Part shown: piece by piece, positions 57,046-64,000 of the stretch
Numbering within the stretch: position 1 is the stretch's first letter
Layout of the letters: each line of letters begins with the position of its first letter
From: Thalassotalea litorea
Lineage (GTDB): Bacteria; Pseudomonadota; Gammaproteobacteria; Enterobacterales; Alteromonadaceae
Assembly: GCF_005843925.1 (NCBI RefSeq)
Contig: NZ_VCBC01000005.1
Span: forward strand, 186,001-250,000
Direction: 5' to 3'
Length of the DNA: 64,000 nucleotides
Program-made: the position numbers and the translations under genes
The notes under the pieces: model-generated
The model's input: the letters and a program-made list of their open reading frames with translations, nothing else
The model's database searches: none
Told to the model about the DNA's origin: nothing

Positions 57046-58335
57046 ATGTTTGAGAAACTTTTTAAGCTTTCACAACACAATACCAGTGTAAAGCAAGAAG
57101 TGATTGCCGGGTTCACCACCTTCTTGACCATGGCATATATTATCTTCGTTAACCCGAGCATGTTGGCGATGACCGGCATGGACCAAGGCGCAGTATTCGT
57201 GGCCACTTGTCTTGCTGCCGCCATCGGCTGTTTAATTATGGGGCTGTATGCCAACTACCCTATCGCACTAGCGCCAGGTATGGGATTAAACGCTTTTTTT
57301 ACGTTCACCGTCGTGATGGAACTCGGCTATAGCTGGAATGTGGCATTAGGTGGTGTATTTATCTCCGGTGTTATCTTTACCGCTTTAAGTGCATTTAAAG
57401 TACGAGAATGGATCATTAATTCCATTCCACATGCCCTGCGCTTTGGTATCGCTGCGGGCATCGGTTTATTCCTCGCATTAATCGCTTTGAAAAGTGCCGG
57501 CATTATTGTTGCCAGTGACGCAACCCTTGTTACCTTAGGCAGCGTGACAGACTTTGAACCATTAATGGCAATCTTAGGATTGTTCTTAATCGTCGGTTTG
57601 ATTTCTTTAAACATTAACGGCGCGGTAATGATCTCTATTTTGGTGATCACTGTCCTTGGTCTGATATTTGGAGCTGTCGAATATGCCGGTATTGTGACCA
57701 TGCCGCCATCTTTAGCACCAACGTTTATGGAACTGGATATTGCTGGTGCCTTTGAAGTAGGCATGTTAAGCGTTATCTTTGCCTTCTTATTTGTCGATTT
57801 ATTCGATACCTCAGGCACATTAATCGCCGTAGCACAACGCGGTAAGCTTCTAGATAAAGATGGTAACCTGCCAAACCTTAAAAAGGCACTATTTGCCGAT
57901 TCTGGCGCAACCATCGCAGGTTCTTTGTTGGGGACATCAACAACCACAAGTTATGTTGAAAGTACCGCGGGTGTCAGTGCCGGTGGTCGCACAGGCCTTA
58001 CAGCAGTAACGGTTGCCATTTTATTCCTATTGGCGCTTTTCTTCTCACCACTCGCATCAATGGTTCCAGCATACGCAACCGCAGGTCCACTATTTTTTGT
58101 CGGTGTGTTAATGGTTGCAGGCTTGGTCAATGTTAAATGGGATGATCTCATGGACGCGGTACCTGTCACGGTTATTGTGGTTACCATGCCATTAACCTTT
58201 TCGATTGCCGACGGTATCGCCTTTGGTTTTATCAGTTATGCCGGAGTTCGTATTTTTAGTGGTCGATTGAATGAAATCAGCCCCGCGGTATGGTTATTGT
58301 CAGCTCTGTTTATCGCGAAATTTGCTTTCGCTTAA
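57046..58335 (+). CDS. AzgA/GhxP-type purine permease (NCS2 superfamily)
   Basis: Inner-membrane proton-coupled uptake of adenine, guanine or hypoxanthine is the known family role. About 429 residues with 12-14 hydrophobic segments; motifs are EVIAGFTTFLTMAYIIFVNP, ALAPGMGLNAFFTF, FVDLFDTSGTLIAV and GTSTTTSYVESTAGVSAGGRTGLTAV (split here for clarity: TTSYVESTAGVSAGGRTGL). ATG 57046 has AAGGA 8 nt upstream; upstream start 57007 is less likely. Paired with the Tsx porin downstream. Confidence 0.9.
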   Translation: MFEKLFKLSQHNTSVKQEVIAGFTTFLTMAYIIFVNPSMLAMTGMDQGAVFVATCLAAAIGCLIMGLYANYPIALAPGMGLNAFFTFTVVMELGYSWNVALGGVFISGVIFTALSAFKVREWIINSIPHALRFGIAAGIGLFLALIALKSAGIIVASDATLVTLGSVTDFEPLMAILGLFLIVGLISLNINGAVMISILVITVLGLIFGAVEYAGIVTMPPSLAPTFMELDIAGAFEVGMLSVIFAFLFVDLFDTSGTLIAVAQRGKLLDKDGNLPNLKKALFADSGATIAGSLLGTSTTTSYVESTAGVSAGGRTGLTAVTVAILFLLALFFSPLASMVPAYATAGPLFFVGVLMVAGLVNVKWDDLMDAVPVTVIVVTMPLTFSIADGIAFGFISYAGVRIFSGRLNEISPAVWLLSALFIAKFAFA

Positions 58336-58436
58336 CACCAATCTTTAGTTAAAAATCACTAAGGTGGCTTCAGTTCATGCAGTATTCACTGCCACATTGG
58401 AGTCACTGAACTTTGTAGTATTTTGGGAATGCACAC

Positions 58437-59210
58437 ATGTTAAATCTTAAGCACGTATTTGCTGGCCTGGTTGCCAGTGCATCTTTTGTCACCACTTCAG
58501 TAAATGCTGAAATGTTCTGGAGTGACAACTCCATTTCATTATTAAAAAATCAAAACCAATACCAAGTCACCGAAAATGATGACGTCAATGTCATCACAAT
58601 TGAACACGCATCTGGCCATAATTGGGGTGATGTGTTTTTCTTTGTTGATCGTTTAGATGCCAAAGCCGATATCAATAATCTGGCCAGCAAAGAAACCTAT
58701 TCGGAGCTGTCGCCTCGTTTAAGTTTAAGCTACCTAAGCGACTCAAAACTGGAATACGGTTTTGTAAAAGACGTATTTATTGCAACGACCTGGGAGCACT
58801 CGACATTAGATGTTTCTGGTGTGTTTTCACAAAGCTTCGACAACTATCTGGTGGGTGTTGGTGCCGATTTCGCGGTTCCGGGTTTTGCTTACTTTAATGC
58901 CAATATCTATCAAGCGAACAATGAATTGACAGATAATGACCAGCAGCTAACGATTGTGTGGGGTTACCCTTTCTCGATAGGCTCTGCGGATTTCATGCTT
59001 GACGGTTATATCGATTGGTCTGCGGCGGCTGACGACCATGCGGCGGATTTTCATTTTAACCCACAACTGCGTATGGATGTTGGTAAATACTTCGGTGTAC
59101 CTAAGAAATTTGAAGCAGGTATCGAGTACTCATACTGGCACAATAAATTCGGTATCCCAGGTATCGATAACGAATCAACATTAAACTGGATGGTAAAGGT
59201 TCACCTTTAA
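58437..59210 (+). CDS. tsx: Outer-membrane nucleoside channel, Tsx/OmpK family
   Basis: 12-stranded barrel porin of 257 residues with signal peptide (cleavage near SVNAE). Family pattern: WSDNSISLL, VITIEHASGHNWGDVFFFVDRL, then regular amphipathic strands, ending NWMVKVHL with the terminal aromatic-type strand. Tsx lets nucleosides and related compounds across the outer membrane. Its position 100 bp after the purine permease suggests a shared purine-uptake job. Terminator follows at 59228. Confidence 0.9.
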   Translation: MLNLKHVFAGLVASASFVTTSVNAEMFWSDNSISLLKNQNQYQVTENDDVNVITIEHASGHNWGDVFFFVDRLDAKADINNLASKETYSELSPRLSLSYLSDSKLEYGFVKDVFIATTWEHSTLDVSGVFSQSFDNYLVGVGADFAVPGFAYFNANIYQANNELTDNDQQLTIVWGYPFSIGSADFMLDGYIDWSAAADDHAADFHFNPQLRMDVGKYFGVPKKFEAGIEYSYWHNKFGIPGIDNESTLNWMVKVHL

Positions 59211-59227
59211 TTCCAGCTTAAGTTTTC

Positions 59228-59256
59228 AAAAAGCCAGCACTACGCTGGCTTTTTTG
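59228..59256 (+). terminator. Terminator after tsx
   Basis: AAAAAGCCAGC / GCTGGCTTTTT stem with loop ACTAC, T-run of six. Confidence 0.92.
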
Positions 59257-59406
59257 TGTTTATAAAAAATTCTCCCCTGCATTTCGCTCGTTTTATAGTC
59301 AGCGCAAACAGTTTGTTACAAATCTTCAGCAGCAATAAATCAATGGCTAATGCCGCCCTATCGCATTTGCTGTAGCATTATCAGGTTTCATTTTAAGGAA
59401 GTAACT

Positions 59407-61566
59407 ATGAAAAAACTCTTAACCTCTTGCCTGGCCTTATTAAGCATTGCCAGTCAGGCTGATGAAGGAATGTGGCAACCTAATCAGCTACCTGAAATTA
59501 GCCAGCAGTTAAAACAGGCTGGCCTGAAATTAGATCCTAATGATCTTACCAACCTCACTGGCTTTCCAATGGGAGCTATCGTCAGTCTTGGTGGATGCAC
59601 TGCCTCATTTGTTTCTGAAAAGGGTCTTGTAGCAACAAACCACCACTGTATCTATGGCTCAATTCAGTACAACTCTACGGAAGAAAACAATCTGTTGCGC
59701 GATGGCTTTTTGGCCAAAAGCTTCGATGATGAACTTCAGGCAACGCCAGGCAGCCGAATTTATGTTACCGAAGAAATCAATGAGGTAACTGAGCGGGTTA
59801 ATGCGGGCCTGAATGAAAGTATGGAAGGCGCTGAGCGCTATAAGGTTATCGACCAAAATCGTAAAGACTTGGTTAGCGAATGTGAAGCCGACGATAAATA
59901 TCGTTGTCGGGTCGTGAATTTCCATGGCGGCTTGCAATATTTCTTATTCAAACAGCTGACCATTCGCGATGTTCGTCTTGTCCATGCCCCAGCGATGAGT
60001 GTGGGTAAATACGGCGGCGATATCGATAACTGGATGTGGCCTCGTCATACCGGTGATTATGGATTCTATCGAGCGTATGTTGGTAAAGATGGCCAGCCGG
60101 CGGACTACCATGAAGACAACGTACCCTACGAGCCAAAGCATTACTTAAAAGTGAACAAAGCTTCGGTAGAAGATGGCGATTACATCATGGTACTTGGTTA
60201 CCCTGGACGTACAAACCGCTACCGTGTTGCCAACGAAGTGGAGAACCAGTTTACCTGGACTTACCCTCACGCGAAAACGATGCGTGAAGACCTTATCAAT
60301 CTGATTAAATCGAACTCAGAACCGGGTGGCGATGCTCGCATTAAATATGAGAGCACACTCGCCAGCCTTGCCAACTATGCTAAAAACTACGGCAGTATGA
60401 TCCGCAGTTATCAAAAGGGCGATACCTTAGAGCGCAAGCAAACATTGGAAGCGGATTTAACCCAGTGGATTAATGCCGATAGCAAGCGTAAAGCTCAATA
60501 TGGCAATGCTCTTCCCGGCTTAAACAAACTCATTACCCAAAGCCAGACGCATCAGTCTCGTGACCTTATCTTAGGTTACATGCGTTACGGCGCACTATAT
60601 AACAGTGCCAATCGTTTATATCGCTGGTCGATTGAGCAAGACCTTGACGATGCGGCTCGCAAAAGCGGTTACCAGAACCGAGATAAGAATCGTTTTGTTC
60701 AAGGCATGAAAACCATCAATCGTCGTTATGATGAAGTGATTGATAAAGCGATCATGACGACATTATTAAGCGATTACGCAAAACTTCCGGCAAGCGAGCG
60801 TTTAGCGAGCCTGGATAAATTCTTCGGTATCGATAACGGTGCCGATGAAGCGAAAATCGCTAAACAACTCGATACAATGTACGCGAAAAGCACGTTAGCT
60901 GAACAAGAGCAACGTCTAATGTGGATGGAAAAGTCCGCCCAAGATTTTGCTGACAGCAAAGACCCGTTCATTCAATTGGCGGTGGCGACTTACAATGATC
61001 GCAAGGGGTTAGAACAAAGCAGCGAAGCGTTAAACGGCGAAATTCAAGCCTATCGTCCGAAGTTCATGGAAGCACTAATCGCCTATTACAAAGATAAGAA
61101 CCTTCCGGTATATGCCGATGCGAACTCTACTTTGCGTATTACCTACGGCAACGTAAAAGGCTATTCACCTCAGGATGGTTTATGGGCAACACCGTTTACC
61201 CGCCTTGAAGGTATAGCGGCGAAAAACACTGGCGAAGTGCCATTTAACGCTTCAGACAAACAGCTTTCGTTAATCGCGAATAAAGAATACGGCGATTATG
61301 CACGCCCAGAGCTAGGTTCTGTACCGGTTAACTATTTAGGTACGTTAGATATCACCGGCGGTAACTCAGGCTCGCCAACGCTTAATGACAAAGCCGAATT
61401 TGTCGGTTTAGTGTTTGACGGTGTTTACGAAAGTATCATTGGCGACTGGGATTACGATCCTTCTTTGAACCGTTCAATCCATGTCGATGTTCGCTACATG
61501 TTATGGGTGATGGAGCATATCGATGGTGCGACCAACCTGATTGATGAAATGGATATCGTTGAATAA
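59407..61566 (+). CDS. S46 family dipeptidyl-peptidase (DPP7/DPP11-like)
   Basis: Periplasmic serine peptidase of about 719 residues that removes dipeptides from oligopeptides. Signal peptide ends near SQADE. Catalytic residues are visible: VATNHHCIYG (His), GGDIDNWMWPRHTGDY (Asp) and TGGNSGSPTLN (Ser). The S46 helical domain lies between. ATG 59407 is chosen because AAGGAAG precedes it; the upstream frame to 59350 is not needed. DPP7 versus DPP11 specificity depends on one pocket residue and was not assigned. Confidence 0.92.
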   Translation: MKKLLTSCLALLSIASQADEGMWQPNQLPEISQQLKQAGLKLDPNDLTNLTGFPMGAIVSLGGCTASFVSEKGLVATNHHCIYGSIQYNSTEENNLLRDGFLAKSFDDELQATPGSRIYVTEEINEVTERVNAGLNESMEGAERYKVIDQNRKDLVSECEADDKYRCRVVNFHGGLQYFLFKQLTIRDVRLVHAPAMSVGKYGGDIDNWMWPRHTGDYGFYRAYVGKDGQPADYHEDNVPYEPKHYLKVNKASVEDGDYIMVLGYPGRTNRYRVANEVENQFTWTYPHAKTMREDLINLIKSNSEPGGDARIKYESTLASLANYAKNYGSMIRSYQKGDTLERKQTLEADLTQWINADSKRKAQYGNALPGLNKLITQSQTHQSRDLILGYMRYGALYNSANRLYRWSIEQDLDDAARKSGYQNRDKNRFVQGMKTINRRYDEVIDKAIMTTLLSDYAKLPASERLASLDKFFGIDNGADEAKIAKQLDTMYAKSTLAEQEQRLMWMEKSAQDFADSKDPFIQLAVATYNDRKGLEQSSEALNGEIQAYRPKFMEALIAYYKDKNLPVYADANSTLRITYGNVKGYSPQDGLWATPFTRLEGIAAKNTGEVPFNASDKQLSLIANKEYGDYARPELGSVPVNYLGTLDITGGNSGSPTLNDKAEFVGLVFDGVYESIIGDWDYDPSLNRSIHVDVRYMLWVMEHIDGATNLIDEMDIVE

Positions 61567-61648
61567 TCCAGGCGCAGCACTCGCCAGGAACAGGACTTAA
61601 CTCTTAATGAGTTTGTTGCGTCTATCGGATGAACTCATAGCCAATAAC

Positions 61649-61664
61649 GGGAATTAATATTCCC
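61649..61664. repeat. Degenerate first unit of the hairpin repeat array
   Basis: GGGAAT / ATTCCC around TAAT, preceded by GCCAATAAC, the counterpart of GCCAACAAC in the next two units where the stem is GGGAGT / ACTCCC. Sequence from about 61618 aligns loosely with the later units. Confidence 0.5.
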
Positions 61665-61710
61665 TCAAGGTTGAAGGTCGCAGGTTTCAGGTCTAAGAAA
61701 AAGCCTTAAA

Positions 61711-61865
61711 ACCTGCGTCATTCCCTGCCACGACACGGAATCTATCGTCACCCGGTTGAACCGCGGCTATGTGCCAACAACGGGAGTTGAAACTCCCTTA
61801 GTACGTATCGTAAACGATACTCCGGGCACGTGACGGAAATCGTCACTTCGAGTTAAAAACAAAAA
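61711..61865. repeat. Hairpin-rich tandem repeat, unit 1 (155 bp)
   Basis: Contains, in order: an imperfect hairpin inside GTCATTCC...GGAATCTAT (61718-61745), CGGTTGAACCG, a 7-bp palindrome GGGAGTT/AACTCCC (61782-61797), GTATCG/CGATAC (61805-61820) and GTGACG/CGTCAC (61830-61846), ending in CTTCGAGT. Positions 61741-61853 are identical to 61896-62008. No protein-coding frame of substance. Confidence 0.85.
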
Positions 61866-62070
61866 ACCTGAGTCATTCCCTGACACTACAGGGAATCTAT
61901 CGTCACCCGGTTGAACCGCGGCTATGTGCCAACAACGGGAGTTGAAACTCCCTTAGTACGTATCGTAAACGATACTCCGGGCACGTGACGGAAATCGTCA
62001 CTTCGAGTACACAATCGAAGATTGTTTCGGGTACGCGACACAAAACGTCGCTTCGAGTTAAAAACAAAAA
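61866..62070. repeat. Hairpin-rich tandem repeat, unit 2 with an extra 50-bp module
   Basis: Same order as unit 1, the first hairpin being perfect here (ATTCCCTG/CAGGGAAT). It has an added 50-bp module (62009-62058) that copies the last part of the unit in degenerate form: ACAATC/GATTGT (62011-62025) and GCGAC/GTCGC (62035-62051), again ending in CTTCGAGT. The module's stems differ in sequence from the parent stems but keep pairing. Confidence 0.85.
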
Positions 62071-62134
62071 ACCTGAGTCATTCCCTGACACTACAAGGAA
62101 TCTATCACTATAAGACTGAACCGCGGCTATGTGT
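62071..62134. repeat. Partial third unit of the repeat array
   Basis: Begins ACCTGAGTCATTCCCTG like unit 2 and keeps GAACCGCGGCTATGTG, then stops matching. One mismatch in the first stem and the loss of the CGGTT arm suggest decay. Confidence 0.75.
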
Positions 62135-62226
62135 CACTAGCTTCCCGTTAGCAATTGCTAATATACAATGAATTTGGAGTGTTAACGCCATAGTCTCTTG
62201 TTAGGAGTATGTTGAACTAAAGCCTA

Positions 62227-62778
62227 TCAGATTTGAGTAACCTCTGGTTTTAGAAATAAGCCTAGAATGCTCCCGAAAAGTTTTTTATACATAGATTCTA
62301 TTTCAATTTTAGTAATCGCACCGCCAAATATTAGCATCTCAAGATTTTCGCCTGGCTCCTTAACTGTGAAGCCGGAAGATAAAAACCCATTATTTTCATA
62401 AAAAGCTTTACGTTTTACTCGTTGTTTATAATTACTTGCTTCATCCTCTATAACCTCAATATTTAAAACAATCCTTTTACCTGAGTGTAAGCTTTTTAAG
62501 GAATCAAGCACTTGACTACCAAACCCTTTTGAGCGGTTAAACTCTGCAATTGCAAGAGACTGAATAAAAACAATATCTTCATATTCGGTTATATGAATAA
62601 GGCCAATCCAAACATTTTCAGAATACAAAGCACTAAGCCCAATTTTTCCATTTCTTAGCTTATATTTGAGCAACCATTTAGGTACTTTCCTCGCTTCAGG
62701 GAATGCTTCCTTATAAAGGTCTATTACCTCAATATAATTAGCGTTATTGCTATTTACAGGATAGAAAGTGATGTTCAT
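62227..62778 (-). CDS. GNAT family N-acetyltransferase
   Basis: Protein of 183 residues. The GNAT core is recognisable: VIDLYKEAFPEARK, IGLIHITEYEDIVFIQSLAIAEFNRSKGFGSQVLDSL (acetyl-CoA site RSKGFG) and KRKAFYENNGFLSSG. A C-terminal helical extension follows. Acceptor unknown. The gene is A+T-richer than its left neighbours and lacks an obvious ribosome site, in a region that looks accessory. Housekeeping genes end at the S46 peptidase. Confidence 0.78.
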   Translation of the reverse strand: MNITFYPVNSNNANYIEVIDLYKEAFPEARKVPKWLLKYKLRNGKIGLSALYSENVWIGLIHITEYEDIVFIQSLAIAEFNRSKGFGSQVLDSLKSLHSGKRIVLNIEVIEDEASNYKQRVKRKAFYENNGFLSSGFTVKEPGENLEMLIFGGAITKIEIESMYKKLFGSILGLFLKPEVTQI

Positions 62779-63128
62779 AAGGAATACTCATAAGCGTTTA
62801 CTATGTAGACGGAATAGTAATTTACGCCTATTAAGGCACAATAAAATACCAGAAAAAGTTTAAATATCAATTGGTTAAAATTTCCACTTCGCTAATATTT
62901 CAGTACCTTGCAGATATTATTTAGCCAAGCGATATAAAGTATTTTCTTTAAATTCATTGGGTTAGTTGATGTTTCGACAAACTTGTGGGTTACAGTGACT
63001 TGTTAGCAATATCCGTTTTTGCGAACGATGAATGACTGTAGAGCGCTCATTCAGCCTCTGGCTATTCATTTAAATTGCAAGGTTACTACGACCGACGAAA
63101 CGTGCCAAACTCCTACTATTCATAATAT
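62779..63128. other. Gap without recognisable gene
   Basis: A+T-rich 350 bp upstream of the GNAT gene, holding its promoter. TTAGTTGATG and CTTGTTAGC resemble fragments of integron recombination sites but do not form a complete attC; no further feature is seen. Confidence 0.35.
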
Positions 63129-63506
63129 TTAATTTAACCGGTGAGCTTTTTGAACTTTAAGATCTACGTAAAGTAATATGATTGCACTACCTGATAATAT
63201 CAGAACGAATAAATGGGTAATTAAAGGACGAGAATCTTGTATAAAAACTGTGGCCACTTCACCAACAAAAATGGCTATTAACTCTAAACCAGCCAATAAA
63301 TATGCCCAGCCAAATTTTCTCTTTAACCCCTGCACTATTGCAATGTTTAATGCTATCAATGCGATAGAAATAGGTGTAAAAAAATAAAAATCATTAATGC
63401 TTGCTTGTTCTGTTACTAGCCCTACGACCCCTGCGATATGTCCTATAGTAGTCGCCAGAATGATTAATAAAGTTAAGAGGCTAAATCCTAATACAATGTT
63501 TCTCAT
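63129..63506 (-). CDS. Small integral membrane protein of unknown function
   Basis: Protein of 125 residues with four predicted membrane helices (LGFSLLTLLIILATTIGHIAG, PISIALIALNIAIVQG, AYLLAGLELIAIFVGEVA, LITHLFVLILSGSAIILLY) joined by short loops, ending in a basic tail. The four-helix layout resembles small DoxX-like or hypothetical membrane families without a specific match. A+T-rich like the GNAT gene beside it. Confidence 0.6.
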   Translation of the reverse strand: MRNIVLGFSLLTLLIILATTIGHIAGVVGLVTEQASINDFYFFTPISIALIALNIAIVQGLKRKFGWAYLLAGLELIAIFVGEVATVFIQDSRPLITHLFVLILSGSAIILLYVDLKVQKAHRLN

Positions 63507-63636
63507 TCATTATTCCTTTAGTTTAAGTTCGTTATATGAACTGTTCCAAGTGCCGTATTACTTTGTTTATAGACATTAACCTTTTCAATGAGTTAACGTC
63601 AAATTGCAATCGAATTTAACGACGTTACCGGGTTAA

Positions 63637-64000
63637 TCAACAAGGCTTATCACAACCTTTGGGCTTTTCGTGCCATTCCATCATATTGCCTTGTGCATCT
63701 AACTCAAACTGGCAACAGCGGTTAAACAGGCCGCGGAGTAATTCACGGCTTTTCTGGGTACGGGATTTTAAGGTGGAATATGCAATGCCATGTTGCTCGG
63801 CATAATCTTTTTGGCTTTGACCATGCAAATCGATGGCGGTGAGGATATCTCTCGATTCTTGCGGTAAGGCTTCGATGAAGGGTTCAAGGCAGTCTTCAAG
63901 GCCTGTGAGCGGGCTCTCCAACGTTTTTGAGTCAGCATTAGCGAAAGAATCGAGCAGGTTTTCGTCTATCCCTGTGATAACTACCTTGTTCTCTCTGCCC
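63637..64000 (-). CDS. ECF-type sigma factor, C-terminal part (SigZ-like), 5' end outside the window
   Basis: The frame is open to the window edge, so only the region 4 half is visible. It contains FIEALPQESRDILTAIDLHGQSQKDYAEQHGIAYSTLKSRTQKSRELLRG, a typical sigma region 4.2 helix-turn-helix (quoted sections: LPQESRDILTAID, GIAYSTLKSRTQKSRELL). A C-terminal tail carries cysteines (RCCQFELDAQG, GCDKPC) as in SigZ-like factors, suggesting metal or redox sensing. An anti-sigma or target gene is not visible. The TTG at 63921 is not the true start. Confidence 0.8.
   Translation of the reverse strand, partial: GRENKVVITGIDENLLDSFANADSKTLESPLTGLEDCLEPFIEALPQESRDILTAIDLHGQSQKDYAEQHGIAYSTLKSRTQKSRELLRGLFNRCCQFELDAQGNMMEWHEKPKGCDKPC

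Noticed and set aside
61903..62091. Minus-strand frame of 62 codons inside the repeats
   Set aside because: Lies wholly in repeated hairpin sequence, and its coding potential arises from the repeat.
62150..63060. attC-like pieces (CCTAAC, GTTAGC, GGCGTTA) suggesting an integron
   Set aside because: Spacing and pairing do not form a complete attC site, and no integrase is in the window.
1..64000. CRISPR array, prophage or complete insertion sequence
   Set aside because: No regularly spaced direct repeats with unique spacers, no phage structural genes and no transposase were found.

Overview
The window comes from a marine-type gammaproteobacterium, most likely an Alteromonadales member close to the Colwelliaceae (Thalassotalea/Colwellia type). 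This is inferred from the block ccoNOQP-ccoHIS-SafE-fnr-uspE-ttcA, an S46 dipeptidyl-peptidase, an OmpK/Tsx porin, a TonB-dependent receptor and moderate, slightly A+T-rich composition. No rRNA, CRISPR array, prophage or intact insertion sequence is seen. Nearly all of it is ordinary chromosomal backbone; only about 61.6-63.6 kb looks accessory.

0-8.7 kb: the tail of an unrecognised gene, then an unusual membrane-anchored type-1 periplasmic-binding-fold protein followed by a secreted endonuclease/exonuclease/phosphatase-fold protein. On the minus strand lies an envelope operon (TPR lipoprotein, YcfL, LpoB, glycine-zipper protein, Blc-type lipocalin), then DUF2750 and aroG (DAHP synthase) with a 20-bp perfect palindrome upstream of aroG.

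9.0-20.0 kb: a compact nucleoside scavenging locus: add, deoD, a secreted protein of unknown function, a TonB-dependent receptor, deoB, udk, nupC, deoC and a secreted alkaline phosphatase. Together these could dephosphorylate nucleotides outside the cytoplasm, import nucleosides and degrade or salvage them. An apparently non-coding, hairpin-rich stretch with its own terminator follows.

20.0-43.2 kb: housekeeping and stress genes: nhaA, a decayed ridA fragment, a glutathione S-transferase, VanZ-like protein, GNAT enzyme, bile-acid/sodium symporter family protein, AlkD-like repair protein, metC, divergent polB and dinG sharing one LexA box, an MFS transporter, nemA, divergent queE/queC, uvrB and a MATE pump. 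Three identical tRNA-Asn genes follow behind a consensus sigma-70 promoter.

44-59.3 kb: a TonB-C-domain protein, a LysE-type exporter and the microaerobic respiration block (ccoNOQP behind an FNR-like box, ccoH, ccoI, ccoS, a SafE-like membrane protein, FNR), then uspE, ttcA and a purine uptake pair (AzgA-type permease plus Tsx porin).

59.4-64 kb: an S46 peptidase, then a tandem array of about 155-bp repeats rich in hairpins whose stems change in a pairing-preserving way, then an A+T-rich stretch with a GNAT protein and a small membrane protein, and the C-terminal part of an ECF-type sigma factor running off the end.
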